Shown here: positions 11,580-23,207 of the stretch, one piece after another
How the letters are laid out: each line of letters begins with the position of its first letter
How positions within the stretch are numbered: position 1 is the first letter of the stretch
Source of the DNA: Xenoacremonium recifei
Lineage: Eukaryota; Ascomycota; Sordariomycetes; Hypocreales; Nectriaceae
Reading direction: 5' to 3'
Assembly: GCA_012184525.1 (NCBI GenBank)
Contig: WOFQ01000005.1
Coordinates: 806,001-870,000, forward strand
Length of the DNA stretch: 64,000 nt
Position numbers and translations under genes: made by a program
Notes under the pieces: model-generated
Told to the model about the DNA's origin: nothing
What the model saw: the letters and a program-made list of their open reading frames with translations, nothing else
Database searches by the model: none

Positions 11580-12261
11580 GTGACAGAGGCGCGAGAGACG
11601 ATTATGCTAGGTGCTTTGGGATGGCTCGCAATAGTTGACAATCACTGGCTCTGGAAGTCCAAATCGGCAGTATGGCCTATTGGAGGCTTCATTCAGAATG
11701 CTGCTAAGAAAGTGATGACGGAGCCTGGAAATGCCAAAACCAGTGAGTTGTCTCGTACTGGCCTACCCTTCTCTCTTTGAACCCAAAACTAATGCAACCA
11801 GTGAAATCAACCTCACTATCCCCTCTGCCTCTTCTACCAAGATGGATTGTTTGCCGATGAAAGAATGGGTTGATGCCCAATCCCCCGGTCTTGTCCGAGG
11901 ATATGCTTGGAACTGGCTCTTGGAGGATATCTACGACTGGTTGTCACTTTCCGAGTTCGTCTTCGGGCTTGAACACCTCATATTTCCTTGGCATCTTCCT
12001 TCCTGGATGAGTGTTCACATGGACTTCATACGACGGCCATCCGCCGGCACACTTAACATTTACAGATGGATATCACTTCGCGCGCCGGCGATGTCCATAC
12101 CAGCTCTATATCCTACTTCCGATATCACTCGCAAAGGCGCACTCGGGCAGGAAAACTACTCTCCTTGGCCTTATTCGAAGTCCTTTCGATTTGACAATGA
12201 GCTGACAAGTCACTCGCCCCCTTGTCAATGTGTGTGCCTGAGGTTAGCTCAAACGTTGTAG
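11580..12261 (+). pseudogene. Unrecognised broken coding fragment
   Basis: Two overlapping plus-strand frames (11580-11780 and 11731-12261) have protein-like texture, with aromatic-rich segments such as W-N-W-L-L-E-D-I-Y-D-W-L. A good donor (gtgagt at 11741) and an acceptor-like cag about 60 bases downstream lie between them, but joining them gives the wrong phase. I therefore read it as a frame-shifted remnant. No family is recognised. Confidence 0.3.
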
Positions 12262-13713
12262 TACTTCTCACGCCTGCCTGGTGGCTTAGGGACGCCGTCA
12301 AGGACGCATCGGCACTTGAGACCAGAAGGAAATTGACGCTTTCGACTATGGAGTCTTACTCCGCCACGTCATCTCCCCAGTAGAAGTACAAAAGACTCCA
12401 GGTTTGTTCTTTCTCTCTGCTATGGATGCACTGCCGGAATCGCTGACGACTGATCAGGGCAGATCCGAAGATGAGGACGGCAGTGACCCGGCCATGCCAA
12501 AACGAAAGACCATAACCTCGTTAGGAACTCGAAAATTGAACAAACTCTCGGTCGGCGATCCCGGGTGCTATTAAGACCGAAGGATTTTGACACTCCTCTG
12601 AGCACCCCATGAATCTCCAGGTCACGACAGCTGCCGGGGATTGCTCCGTTGTGCACGAGCGCATAGAGGAATGTCCCCTACCCTTGCGGAATCGGGAAAC
12701 TACGGTCTCGGCCTTTAAGAAACCAGAAAGGCGGCGCATGCAGAGCACGATGCGCCGCGAGCGTTCGCCGACAACGATCCAGGCCTTGGTATATCCGGTG
12801 CCGAAGAAGAAGGCGAGTGTTTCGAAGCTGCGGAAATGCCCACCCGGGCATCCTTGGTTCATGTCCATCCAGAGCCGCCTTCAGGGTCACTTCGTTCGAT
12901 GACGGCAATTGTTGAGGAGCCAGGGCATCACACAAATGCGAGGTTCTACTTTGACGGCAGTATCACGGACAACAATCGGGACACCGTCGAAGTGGAGCGT
13001 TATTCGAGGCTCTAACCAACTCTACCAAGTTTGGAGAGTTCTTCTCCTGGTTTGATGTCAGTATTCAGTTCCCCAATAGTACCCTTGTACTAACGTGACA
13101 ATGAAGACTTCCTACGCCGATGACAAGGTCTGCTGAAGTATTGATGAGATCAACGGCCAGTCGACGGATATCAACAAGGGCTTCAGCGGCAACCATAAGC
13201 CACAAAACAGGCAACCTCCTTCCGCCCTCGGATTTACAATCAGCCAAGATCCTCCTTCATCATAGTCTCATACTACCAAGACGTGCGAGCCCACAATTTA
13301 CCAATGTGAGCAGTCGTCCAGTGAGGTCGCATTGGGCGTCGGTATTGACTGGTGCCCCAGATTCAGGTTGATAGAGGACTCTGGTGTCAAGATCTTCCGG
13401 ACTTACAGCCCGAAAATATGCGGCACCACAATCGATTGTCCTGTTAGATGTATGGGACCTCAGTCAAGGAATCATTTTACAATCCGTATAATGACCCTCC
13501 GCCACAACTGCGTTCCGCGCAGAGGTCCCTGGCACCCTTGACCATCCATTCCCCGAAGACCCTGCGCCAGCGCCCAAGAGAATGACCTATGCCGAAGCCC
13601 TCCGCACCACGAACGAAGACAATCACCGCGGTCGATTTAATGTCAGCCGACTTCCTCGTGTTGACGGGCGGAACACCACACCACGCAGTGAACCAGATTC
13701 TGTGCTCCCCACA

Positions 13714-13774
13714 AGGTTTCCCCAGCATAAGTGTCCGAGTGACACGGAAGACTGGGAAAATCCGAGTGGTAGGC
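13714..13774 (+). repeat. Imperfect direct repeat, copy 1 (partner at 16414)
   Basis: About 61 bases align without gaps to 16414-16474 at roughly 77 percent identity (14 differences, 11 of them transitions). Both copies sit in frames cut by nearby stops. They look like remnants of two paralogous genes. Confidence 0.65.
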
Positions 13775-13860
13775 CCTTCCTTCATATACAAGCCAATGAC
13801 TGACAGACGGTCGCTGCCTCAAGTACGCCCAACAGCTCTCGAGAATTCCCCAGGGACTAC

Positions 13861-14270
13861 TTGTGGTTACATGTGGTCCACCGTGTTGGAAGACGGTTGC
13901 CATGGTTCGAGTTCTCGATCCGGCTATGCTGCTACCGGTTGGTCTGGGCTGATGAACTCGTGGCAGAGGAGAAGAGTCACAGCAAGGACGGTGTAGAGAT
14001 GTCCGACATAGGCATGCACAACTTCTTGAACGCGCGTGATATCACCTTGCTCCGCCACCACAACCCCAACTGCCGCCTGCAAGTGATCACGAAGGAAATA
14101 ATCATCTTCTCCATGGTGTTCGCCGGTCTCCTACTTCTGCTACTTGCAGTGGTCATCGGTATCTGGTACAAAAAGGTGAGTCGTCGATCTGGCCCGGAGC
14201 TGGTGCGAAGGCCTGGTCCTGGGAGGAGCGTAGCCGTACTGCGGTTCAGCTTGATATGGCGGCATTCCAC
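13861..14270 (+). pseudogene. Fragment encoding one strong transmembrane segment
   Basis: One frame stays open here and contains I-I-I-F-S-M-V-F-A-G followed by an L-rich run ending in I-W-Y-K-K, a textbook single membrane span with a basic stop-transfer end (about 14098-14175). A good donor sequence (gtgagt) follows directly at 14176, so a splice site may have existed. There is no plausible start, and the next 3' sequence leads into the P-loop fragment at 14481. Probably part of the same decayed gene set; family unknown. Confidence 0.35.
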
Positions 14271-14480
14271 ATTATATGCTCAAGGTACACCTACAGACAG
14301 GAGCCATGCTCCCACAACGGTGGGTATACTTGCGTGAAGATCGAAGTCACAATGGGCTACGTCGGTTTGGTTGCAGCGGTTGGTCTGCTCTAGACTGGCT
14401 CTCTGGTTTGTGGGATCTCCGAAGTCTGGGAAGCCAATGCCTCGCGGAGGTCAGTCACATTTTTCACACATGGCGATTGA

Positions 14481-14627
14481 TTCCAGAATCAAGGAATTGT
14501 GTGGCTCGTGGGATTCCCAACATGCGGCAAGTCGGCGATGATGATGGTCATCTTGGACCACTTCCAAGACATCATTGCTCTCCAGTGCAGTGGAAGAGAT
14601 TTGCACAGCACCTCTGGAAACAGATAG
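14481..14627 (+). pseudogene. NACHT/STAND NTPase Walker A fragment
   Basis: This frame encodes G-I-V-W-L-V-G-F-P-T-C-G-K-S-A-M-M-M followed by an I-L-D-H-F segment. The order, hydrophobic W-L-x-G strand, G-x-P-x-x-G-K-S loop and following helix, matches the start of fungal NACHT domains in NLR-like proteins. A stop lies immediately upstream and another at 14625-14627, so only about 45 codons survive. An acceptor-like ttccag at 14481-14486 may mark an old exon edge. Confidence 0.6.
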
Positions 14628-16413
14628 CGATCATGTCGACGGCCATGGAGGTCGCAATGGCTCTGCCTGGAGTTTGAAGACAGACATCTCGAATGCTCTC
14701 ATTGCAGTCGCGGCATGAGAGGAGCCCAGTTCCTTCATTTATATACCTCCGTCTGGCATGGAAGACCGACCAATTATCGCTCGGCGCCAGGCCCCAGATG
14801 CAGTCATTCAAAGATCTACGGAGACTCCGATAAGCACAGGCGTAAATGCGATGGATCGTTTCAAGACTGACTTTTGATACGCTACCGACTGTCAGACCGC
14901 TTTATCCTACTTTCTAGGAAAAGCACCCGAGCATGTCTCATGCGAATATGACGATCACAGACCAATGGACCAACAAAACGAAGAACTTCTGGCTAGACAC
15001 CCGACGTCAGAAGATCCTCTCAACTACGGAAATCATACCTCTGGAGATTTCATATCTCCTCCACCTCTTCATCATGGATACCGAGCTCAACCCCCCTGCG
15101 GATACCAGCTCCGAGTTCTTCCTCAACCCAGCAACCGCCTTGCCCTACCATAGCCTTACGATCGAGGGCGAGGCCGGAAATTGGGAGTTTGTGGATGCTT
15201 ATGACTCAGATAACCTGCACATCCTAACATCCCTATCAGGACTTCGTGATTCTCGCAGGCGGCCTCGGGTCCTCCCGATATGTCCAACACAAAATGCGGC
15301 ACTATTGTGCTCAGACTAGATGAAACTACACATGGCAAGCCAAAACACTTCGATAACTATTTTACCAAACTGTCGCAGCTTTTGGCCAACTCGTCTCACG
15401 TCTCCCGGTCAACATCTTGCTCCCTATCACCCAAACAACTAACTTCAGAGGACTCATTTTTAAGATGGCGAACCCGTTGTCTTGAGGATGACAGGGGCAA
15501 ACAGTGGCAGTTGATGATTAAGCCGTTCCAGGACGGCATTAATGTCGACCCTTTCGATATGAGTAAACTTCTCAAGCCATCTCACAAGGACTGGAGTTAC
15601 ATAAACATGGAGCAAGTCGCTCTAGATATTCCATTCTCCGTTCGCAACTACCGTCGCCATTGACAGCCAAGCAGTACTCTGGAAACACATCGAGACTATC
15701 AAGCACATGGCGAGGATCTTGTCAGAATGCAATTCGAAAGGCGCTTTGCGCATCGCATATAAAATTTATCCGCTCTGCGCAACCGCCCTGCGACGATATC
15801 CCCGAAATTCGCCGTCGACAGATCGCGCATTCCATCAAGGGCCTTCTTTAAGCGACTACCGCATCGTCATCCCCTTCGGCTGCGCTGTGAAAAAGAAGAC
15901 GTACTCACCCTTGGCACTCAGTAACAACTTGTCATACCGGAATCTGGGTCTTACGAGTTTTCTGGTTTGTAAGGGATGATGCGTTTGATCGACCTTTCCA
16001 CAAACCATTGCGACTTTTGATATCTTGCCAGCAGACACTGCTAGGCCAAGTCTCTATATGACAAGTTCGCTCGCACTCTCGGTGCTCCATTCCACTTGCC
16101 ACAGTCCGAAACCTAGCGGACAAACGATTGATCGAGGAGTTGGGGACGGACGACAGTCCGGGATACGATACCTCCCTTCAATCATAGCCTCGGGTGCTTA
16201 GGCTGGCTTGATCGGAACGCCTGGCACACTCGCGCCTCGCGAAGGCGCTCCCCATCGACTATGCCCGGCTCTTCCTGTCCGATGACCCGGTCTGGGCATC
16301 GCGGTATTAAGGCTAGGGGCGGAAGCTGGGCGAGAGTCCTGCGGCCTCGCGCGTCAAGTTTATAGAGCTGCTAAAGGATAGTGGAGAGAGCGAACACATC
16401 GACTGGGCCTGTG

Positions 16414-16474
16414 AGGTTCCCCCAGCCTGAGTGTTCGAGTGACACAGAAGATTGGAAGGATCTATGTGGCAGGA
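16414..16474 (+). repeat. Imperfect direct repeat, copy 2 (partner at 13714)
   Basis: This is the second copy of the 61-base repeat described at 13714, exactly 2,700 bases downstream. Differences are mostly C/T and G/A. Neighbouring sequence on both sides is no longer alignable by eye. Confidence 0.65.
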
Positions 16475-17071
16475 TGTTCCAGCTTTCCAGAAGGCTCGGA
16501 CATCCTCAAGCCCCTCCCAACCTGGGAGACAAACATCACTCGCCTTATTCTATATTACCGGAGATCAAGGCCTCTGCGGAAAACGCGCAACATTCACGAC
16601 ATTTACCCAACACATATAGATATCGGGCGTGTCTGTCTGAGTGCTGACCAGCGCGCCCAGCACGTGGGACCGCATCGGCCTGCTCATACCATAGTAGACT
16701 TCTATTTCAAGAAGTCAGCAAGAGAAGTCAGGGATACTGCACCCAACTAATGCTGTGGCTTTTGTGTCGACCTACCGGTAGCTTTGACAAACACTTCCCT
16801 CAACCTTTCCACCGCCAAATCCGCATAGAACGAGCGGCCAGAAGCTCGAGTTTATGTGAGTTCTAGCCGCCGCGCCAGCATATACCTTGCGCATCGAGCC
16901 AGCCGATTCCGCCCAAGAGATGCGCCGGCATCTGGAGAGTGAGTTTCCGAGACTGGACGGGTGTCTTGGTGGATAAGCCACATCGGGCGTATTCTGAACG
17001 AGCGCTATGTCGATGACAAGCCCTTGTTCGAGGCTGGAAGCGACCCTCGAGTCCTCCGATGAGGCCCTTCA

Positions 17072-17242
17072 GAGGCTACCAAAGTGCCCACTGCGTTGTT
17101 ATACAACACAAACAAGAACCTTCTTTATTGGGGGTTCGAAGCAGCGGACCACAATTCGGACCAACAAACCATTCTTCAGGAATGGTTCAAGCTGTACGAA
17201 GGCGCGGATGACTGGCTTCGGCCCCGTTTGTGCGTTCTTTGA
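17072..17242 (+). pseudogene. HSP70-like ATPase-domain fragment
   Basis: One frame reads K-V-P-T-A-L-L-Y-N-T-N, then Y-W-G-F-E-A, then E-W-F-K-L-Y. The spacing of V-P-T-x-x-x-Y, W-G-F-E and W-F-K-L is typical of the nucleotide-binding domain of fungal HSP70-like proteins. A stop precedes the fragment and it ends in TGA at 17240. Only about 55 codons remain, so it is a relic. Confidence 0.55.
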
Positions 17243-18059
17243 TGAGGTGATAAGTACCACAGAAGAGAAATGACCACGGAACTGCGCGGAGTAAAAAGGT
17301 AGCTTCTTGACTGCTATCCAATTTCCGGATCGGGGTCGGTGTTATGAGAACCATAGGTGTCGGCAGATGCGTCCAGAGTAATGGCATGATTGCTTGGAGG
17401 TTCGATCTCCAGCTCATTCTGGGTCCCCGGACGCCGAAGAAGATCGCAGCGGCCACATGACGCTGCGTAGCGGCAATCACGTACCGCAATGCGCGAACTC
17501 GAAGAAGTGTTTACTTGCAAGCATATTGCTGTGGATATAAGAAACTAGGAACTAGGACCATCGTGGCGAGCATAAGACCACGAACTGAGAACGCGATATC
17601 TGGAGATATGGCTGGCTGAATACTCCGGAGGAAGGAAGACCACACTGTACTGCGGGATGCTAGGCTTGGTGCAACCCAGAAAAGCCAGCCGACTTCGTCG
17701 TCAATTTTCGGCATGAACATCAAATGTTGTGCGCTTAACAAACTTAACGTCGTCTGCTCCAACCTACATCCGGCCCGGACCATGCTGGCATTCAGCAATT
17801 CTCTATTTACTCGTGCAGTTCGCTCGAGAGAATGGTCCAAAAACCACGTGTGCTTTTGCCGGATGTATCACAGGGGCGGTGGTACGCACATAACCAGGTT
17901 GTAAGTGAGGAGTACGTGGCTGGGATCCCCGTCCTTGACCTGCCTTGCTCCTCAACACAACGTCGAACAATGGCTCAACCTTTGCCCAATGATCGTCGGA
18001 GTGATTCGGAAAAAAACTCTTTCAGAGGCATTCAACCCGGCCCTTACCTCAACCATTAC

Positions 18060-18398
18060 CTGCGGCGAATACGCTGTATTTGCTGAGAATGCGACAGCTA
18101 CAGATGGCGCCTCGAAGACGCTTTGAATGGAGTACAGCAGAGAACCCTCAACTTGCTGACTCTCCTCACTTTTCTCCTCGCGCCGCTATCATATGTCGCC
18201 TCTCTTTTTGGCATGAATATTAAGGCCAATAAGATGAGTGAGAATATGTGGGCGTGGGTTGTTGCATCAGGGAGTGTAACTGGCGATTCACTCCTTACCT
18301 ATTTTAAGGTCGAGAAGCGTACGATAGACCGTTTTCGTAGGTCTTGGTCCAAACTCCTCCCCAAATGCTCTGGACTTGAGGTTAAAGACCCTATCTAA
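18060..18398 (+). pseudogene. CorA-like magnesium transporter C-terminal fragment
   Basis: From about 18111 the frame encodes L-E-D-A-L-N-G-V-Q-Q-R-T-L-N, a hydrophobic span, then P-L-S-Y-V-A-S-L-F-G-M-N-I. The end of the coiled stalk, the first membrane span and the G-M-N-type loop in this order are the signature of fungal CorA-like proteins. A second span is expected but is degraded (W-A-W-V-V-A-S-G). The upstream stalk lies in shifted frames. The tail runs into a 33-bp minisatellite. Confidence 0.6.
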
Positions 18399-18465
18399 CG
18401 CTCTGGGCTCGAGATCAAAGACTAGTTCCAGAGCTTTGGGCTCAAGACCAACGGCCTTTTCCGAC
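18340..18465 (+). repeat. 33-bp minisatellite, about 3.8 copies
   Basis: Three clear units at 18367-18399, 18400-18432 and 18433-18465 begin gct(c/t)tgg and share the ctcgag/ctcaag core; a partial diverged unit lies just upstream. The 33-bp length keeps frame. In one frame the units translate as 11-residue blocks with the recurring A-L-G-S-R pattern. Confidence 0.75.
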
Positions 18466-20939
18466 GGTCTAAGCGCCACAGCAATCATTGATAAGATCAG
18501 TTATCTCTTTGACAAACCCGATATCGTCCGAGCACTTATTTACAACTCCTCTCTCACGAACTATTCACTTACGACGTCCCAAGCTTAGCTCCCACGCAGG
18601 AGCTTTTCGATATGTGGCAACTTCGGGCCTCAGACGATGCAAATACGTTGTCCATCAAAATTGGAAGATTTTTGGGCCAATCTATCTCTGGGTTCATAAA
18701 CTTCCCACTTGTATGAGACGATTTGGATGGGATCTAGCGTGTTTGATTGCGTCCTTGGTTCAGCACTTCTCTTGCATCGGCTGGGTATCAACGCGAGGGG
18801 TGGCACAATGGTGGGTTTTGACAATAATAACACGAGAAATGGAGATTTCCTGACCCGTGGCCAGGGCTTCGTGTACAGTTAAATTGTCGGAGGCCATATT
18901 GGGCTATTTGGAAGCCGTAAACCAAGGGCTAGGCACAGCAGGGCTGGGATGGCGACGATAATGTCGCCTCCTAATATGCCTAACAAACTCCTCTTTGACA
19001 TCCTTATGCCAACAATAGACGCGGACTCGGTTTTATGCCATGCATACGCAGAGGCCGGTGATTTTGGAGATAAGACTCGTCTCTTGCGGTCTCAAGACGT
19101 CAGGGACCAGGCCGCTAAGGACTATTGGATTTGAGAGTGCGAGAAGAACGGTATAGATCCGAACGCTGAGCCCCCTAGCCCAAGTACTCGGAGGCGAAGT
19201 TGCGATGGAGAAAATTGCTCCAGGAGGAGAAACGCAGACATCACAAATCGGCGATTGCCGATATCTTTATACTTTCGCCTGCGCACTGACAAAACCAAAC
19301 ATCAGCGGTGCGATTCTCGTCCCGGCCAGGAGGGGCTCTCGGGGACAGCTATACCAGCAACCCAATTCCCTCCCTATTCAGGAGCGAGAGTCCGCAGTCA
19401 CGACATTACCGGCCACCCCTAGCTCAGTCTGTCCTTGCCCGGGACCAGGGCCTCTGCCTTCTACACATCCAGGGGGTTGAGAACGACCGAAAGATAATAT
19501 ATCTGGAGCCAATTTCGGGTAAGCAGCTTAGTCACAACTCTGGCTATCTCTGGCTAATAATGGTGTATTAGGGCAAAGTCACCGGCTGAACGTTCATTGA
19601 CACTCAATTCTAACAACTGGTTGTGGCAATCCTATCAACGGTGAGGTACTTATCAGAGTGCAGTGCCGACGGTGCTGCATACCTCGCCCGGGTCAGCAGC
19701 ACATCCCACAGAGTAAAGCACAGTCTAGGCTTGGATAGATCTACATCGGCGATGCACCTCGGTCAGAAATTATGACTAGGGCTGGTCGGTTACCTTCTAC
19801 GGTCATATACTAACCTCTTTCGCTTCTGTTACCTGGAGTTAGAGTCGATCACCGTCGCGAGATTCGGGAACAAGATATCGCCGGCCAGCCCAATGTCGTG
19901 GGCCGATCGGCTGAAGTGAAAAGCCCATAATACATTCAGTCTAAAGCTCGGGGTCGCAGATGCATCGAAGACCTGGCAGCGCCAAAGGAAGTAGGTACAT
20001 GCTACCTGATGATATGCTCTTCAAGGCGGACGCTGACTGGAAAAGAGCAGACTATTCTCACAACCTCAGGCTGCCCTCATATAATCACCCCCTATCCCAC
20101 ATACCATCACCACCAGGCCCAAGCAGATCCTCCTCGGGGACACCTACGACAACGAGGCATACTACCGACTGATGGTCCACGACGAAAAGCAATCAGAGAG
20201 ATACGAGAGATACGCTCAACACCCTCTGTGTCTCTGAACTTTTAATTTCCCAGAAAACCTTACTTTTCCGAACTCTGTTTGACTTCTACCAGATCACATC
20301 TCCCATGTCACTTTCGCCTGCCTCCTGTCTCATCGAGTATCTATTTTCCGGTGTTCATTCACGCAATCCCTTTAACAAATTTATCCCTCAAACATTTACT
20401 AAACTTTGAAGCGGTCCGTGTGATACTTCTTTGCGATCACAACTTCAGTCCACGTCTGAACCAAAAGAGGCTGTCAAGCCCGGCGGATAACTGTAAAGCA
20501 GGGCGCGTGATTGATTGGTGGGCTTTGCTGCCTTCTTTTGACTAAAGCACTACTTCTGTGGCCAGACTGGCCATCTCACGGTCCGGACGGTTGTTCATGG
20601 ATAAAGACATTGTCAATGCTGATCGGTCAGAGATGAACGGTTGTCAGTGGTACGGGCATCATGAATGGTGACTCTCTCGCAAGCCTTGAACTAGGATTCG
20701 CGGCACGAATGTGGGTGCGAAGGGAGGGAATCAAGCTTGATGCCAGGGTCTGCAGGATGAGCATATCACCATCACCAGGGCAAGTCAATACCATTCTGTG
20801 GTGAACTTCTCTCCGTGTATTGCAACATACCATATGCCCAGAGCGGCAAATCCGCCATGATGCCTTGCATCATTAAGTGAGTTGAGCGCCTAAAGAATAT
20901 GCCTCGAGAGTTCCCCAGGGGAGCGCGCCGCCGTGCGAC

Positions 20940-21293
20940 TTGCTGACTGCGCCGCGGAGCCGCGGAGCAGCAGCGAATGTGGGCGTGGCACTGGCCAAGT
21001 ACGTCGTGGAATCCTGTGACGACTCATACAAGCAGAGCCTATCAGCTTTGCTACGAGCCCTCATCTATTTGTTAAAGATCGAGCAGGAATACATGTCACG
21101 AACACTACTATTATATATCAGAAAGGTCTTTGATGGTCGCGCTATGCCCCCGGGAGTCATGCTCCTGTGGTCCAACCCTCACTTCAGGGTGGACTCGCAA
21201 CATGCTCTTTCCATTGCCATAGCAGTGGGTTTGTTTTCCGTGTTCAGCGGCGGCTTCTGGGTGTACACCTACAATCATACGAACCATCAATGA
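20940..21293 (+). pseudogene. Possible NACHT-domain interior plus membrane-like segment
   Basis: The frame encodes S-L-S-A-L-L-R-A-L-I-Y-L-L, then an alternating helical stretch (T-L-L-L-Y-I-R-K-V-F-D), then a hydrophobic segment containing A-I-A-V-G-L-F-S-V-F. The L-L-R-A-L-I-Y-L-L helix resembles the S-L-L-R-S-L-I-Y-Q-L helix that follows the Walker region in fungal NACHT domains. There is no start and no P-loop in frame. Low confidence. Confidence 0.35.
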
Positions 21294-22150
21294 CTGGGGC
21301 TATAAGATCTGGATACTTATCCGACCTGGCTCTCCTTAGTCGCAGACCCGGTCAATTGCCTTGCCGTCCGACGCCACATCTTCGGATACCGTGGATACCG
21401 ATGGCGCTGGTGCTCTTGTATGAGCAACAAGTTTTCATGTCTTTCGTCGTTGTGGCCCATAATCTTGGTTCACGAAAGCGATAGATGGTACTCTACACCA
21501 ACACGCGGAAATTTCCACTGGACAGTACACTAGACAGTTATGGGCCTTCATCGAATCCGACAGTCGAGTGGCTACTGTACTTATGGCATGCATGATCCCT
21601 TCCTGAGCTCTGTGCAATGGAAGGAACTATTTGAATTCTCATGGATCGCGACACAGAGAGCAAGCATGTCTGGCTTCAAGACAACAATTGAGCTCTAGTT
21701 GGTTGCCCGATTATATGTATGATACTGGTCAACCATATCACGAAGGATGTTGATCAACAAAGGTGCGGATCGTTGGATCGAAGGCCCAGCCCAAGAGACG
21801 GCCTGTAGCCTGGCCGAGAGGTATGGACACGAGGATATATTCCATCTCCTTTGCGGATAAACTTGAAGCAACATGCTAGTCATCGTCCCAACTGTCCCAT
21901 TGCGCCGGGAGGACGTGCCTCCTCTCCCTCTCCTCCCTCTCTTTCCTTCTACCTCTCTCTTTCAACATTATTTTTTTTTTCCCTTCGATTTAGCTACACA
22001 AAGCCAGTATTTTAAACTGAGCGCATGATTGGTAAAGCTGTTTATCACTTAGCAATTCCAAAGACGCCTTTTACATCGCAGCGGCCTAAAGCCTAGACGT
22101 TTTGGCAAGCTTTTCTAGGAGAAACATCGTTCCATCTGATCAGCTTCTAC

Positions 22151-22426
22151 TTGGCCATTTCCCCAGCTCTTGGGGCTTTCTACCTCCGCGCCGGGGATCG
22201 GGTCAGGAGGAGCGAGGCTGACATCTTCGTACTGCCGGTCCCGATCGCGCCATATCCCAACAGGTGGACGAGGGAGGCGTATGAGCTAACCCTCCTGCGC
22301 GAAATGGCCAAGCACCGGTTCGTCAACAACTTCCAGCTGCTCGCGCTGCTCGACCTCCTCCGCCGCGGCCTCGAGGACGATGTCATGATCTGCCGCGACT
22401 CGGGGGAGTTGACCTGTGCGGAATGA
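22151..22426 (+). pseudogene. GC-rich coding-like fragment, family unknown
   Basis: Ninety-one open codons carry markedly GC-rich third positions, unlike the surrounding sequence. The translation has a strong helical pattern (Y-E-L-T-L-L-R-E-M-A-K-H then L-L-A-L-L-D-L-L-R-R-G-L-E-D). The first in-frame ATG is at 22303, well inside. It is followed directly by a W-L-V-G-T-P segment (22451-22475) like a P-loop strand without the G-K-S. I do not recognise the family. Confidence 0.35.
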
Positions 22427-22802
22427 TTTGCCTTGGCAGCTTGGAGGTCCGAGCCCATATTGTGGCTCGTCGGGACGCCTAACTGGTCTGTGAGTGACCG
22501 TGGTGCTCTCATCGTTCTCGGAATTGGGTCTCGAAGTGAAATGATGGAAATCTTGTCCCGAGAGATAGAAGTCCCTCGTTGTTGGTTACCCGGACTTCAG
22601 GCTGGGGCCAGATATCTGTCGAAAAATGTCGAAAGATTAAGGATCATGTTCTCAGCATGGGAAATCCTCTCCAAGGACCGCGTCAGTTCGGGACCCTCAT
22701 CCTCCGATCCAGATACGGCCAACTTTTTCGCAGAAAAACGAATCAACTTGGATATATCTCGCTCGCTATGGAGAACTCAACGCAAGCCGCGCTGTTGCTG
22801 CT

Positions 22803-23207
22803 TTGCTGCGTAGCTCCTATCTTGCGGTCTTCTACACTCATGCCAGAAGTCAGCACACCGACTTTCGTTCCGCCGTTGGATCTTTCATCTTTTCACAACC
22901 CGCGCGAATTCTCCTTCTCGGGAGGGGCATTCTACTCCCAACACAGACGAATTCTGGCTGCAAGGCTGGCAACATTAACGGCCCTGAGACAATGTTTGAG
23001 TACTCGCGGTGCCGGGCGAGAGGTTCTCAGCATCCCCTCTTAATTGCGCGAAGATCATATTTTCCCAAAAGCTACTTCCTGCTGTCGCCACACCGACGCG
23101 CATCTCAGATCTTTACACGGCAAGCCGTAGGATGGCAGAACCGGGGCCGTGGAGTGAGTGGGAAATCGGCCGTGATGCAAGACTTCGTCGAGCAAGCTGA
23201 AGCCTAA
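22803..23207 (+). pseudogene. P-loop NTPase fragment (NACHT-like)
   Basis: The end of this frame encodes W-Q-N-R-G-R-G-V-S-G-K-S-A-V-M-Q-D-F-V-E-Q, a good Walker A loop (G-x-x-x-x-G-K-S) followed by the expected helix, then a stop. Downstream at 23272-23580 another frame continues with helical protein-like sequence, which suggests a frameshift or lost splice site. The upstream half of the frame has no recognisable motif. Confidence 0.45.
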
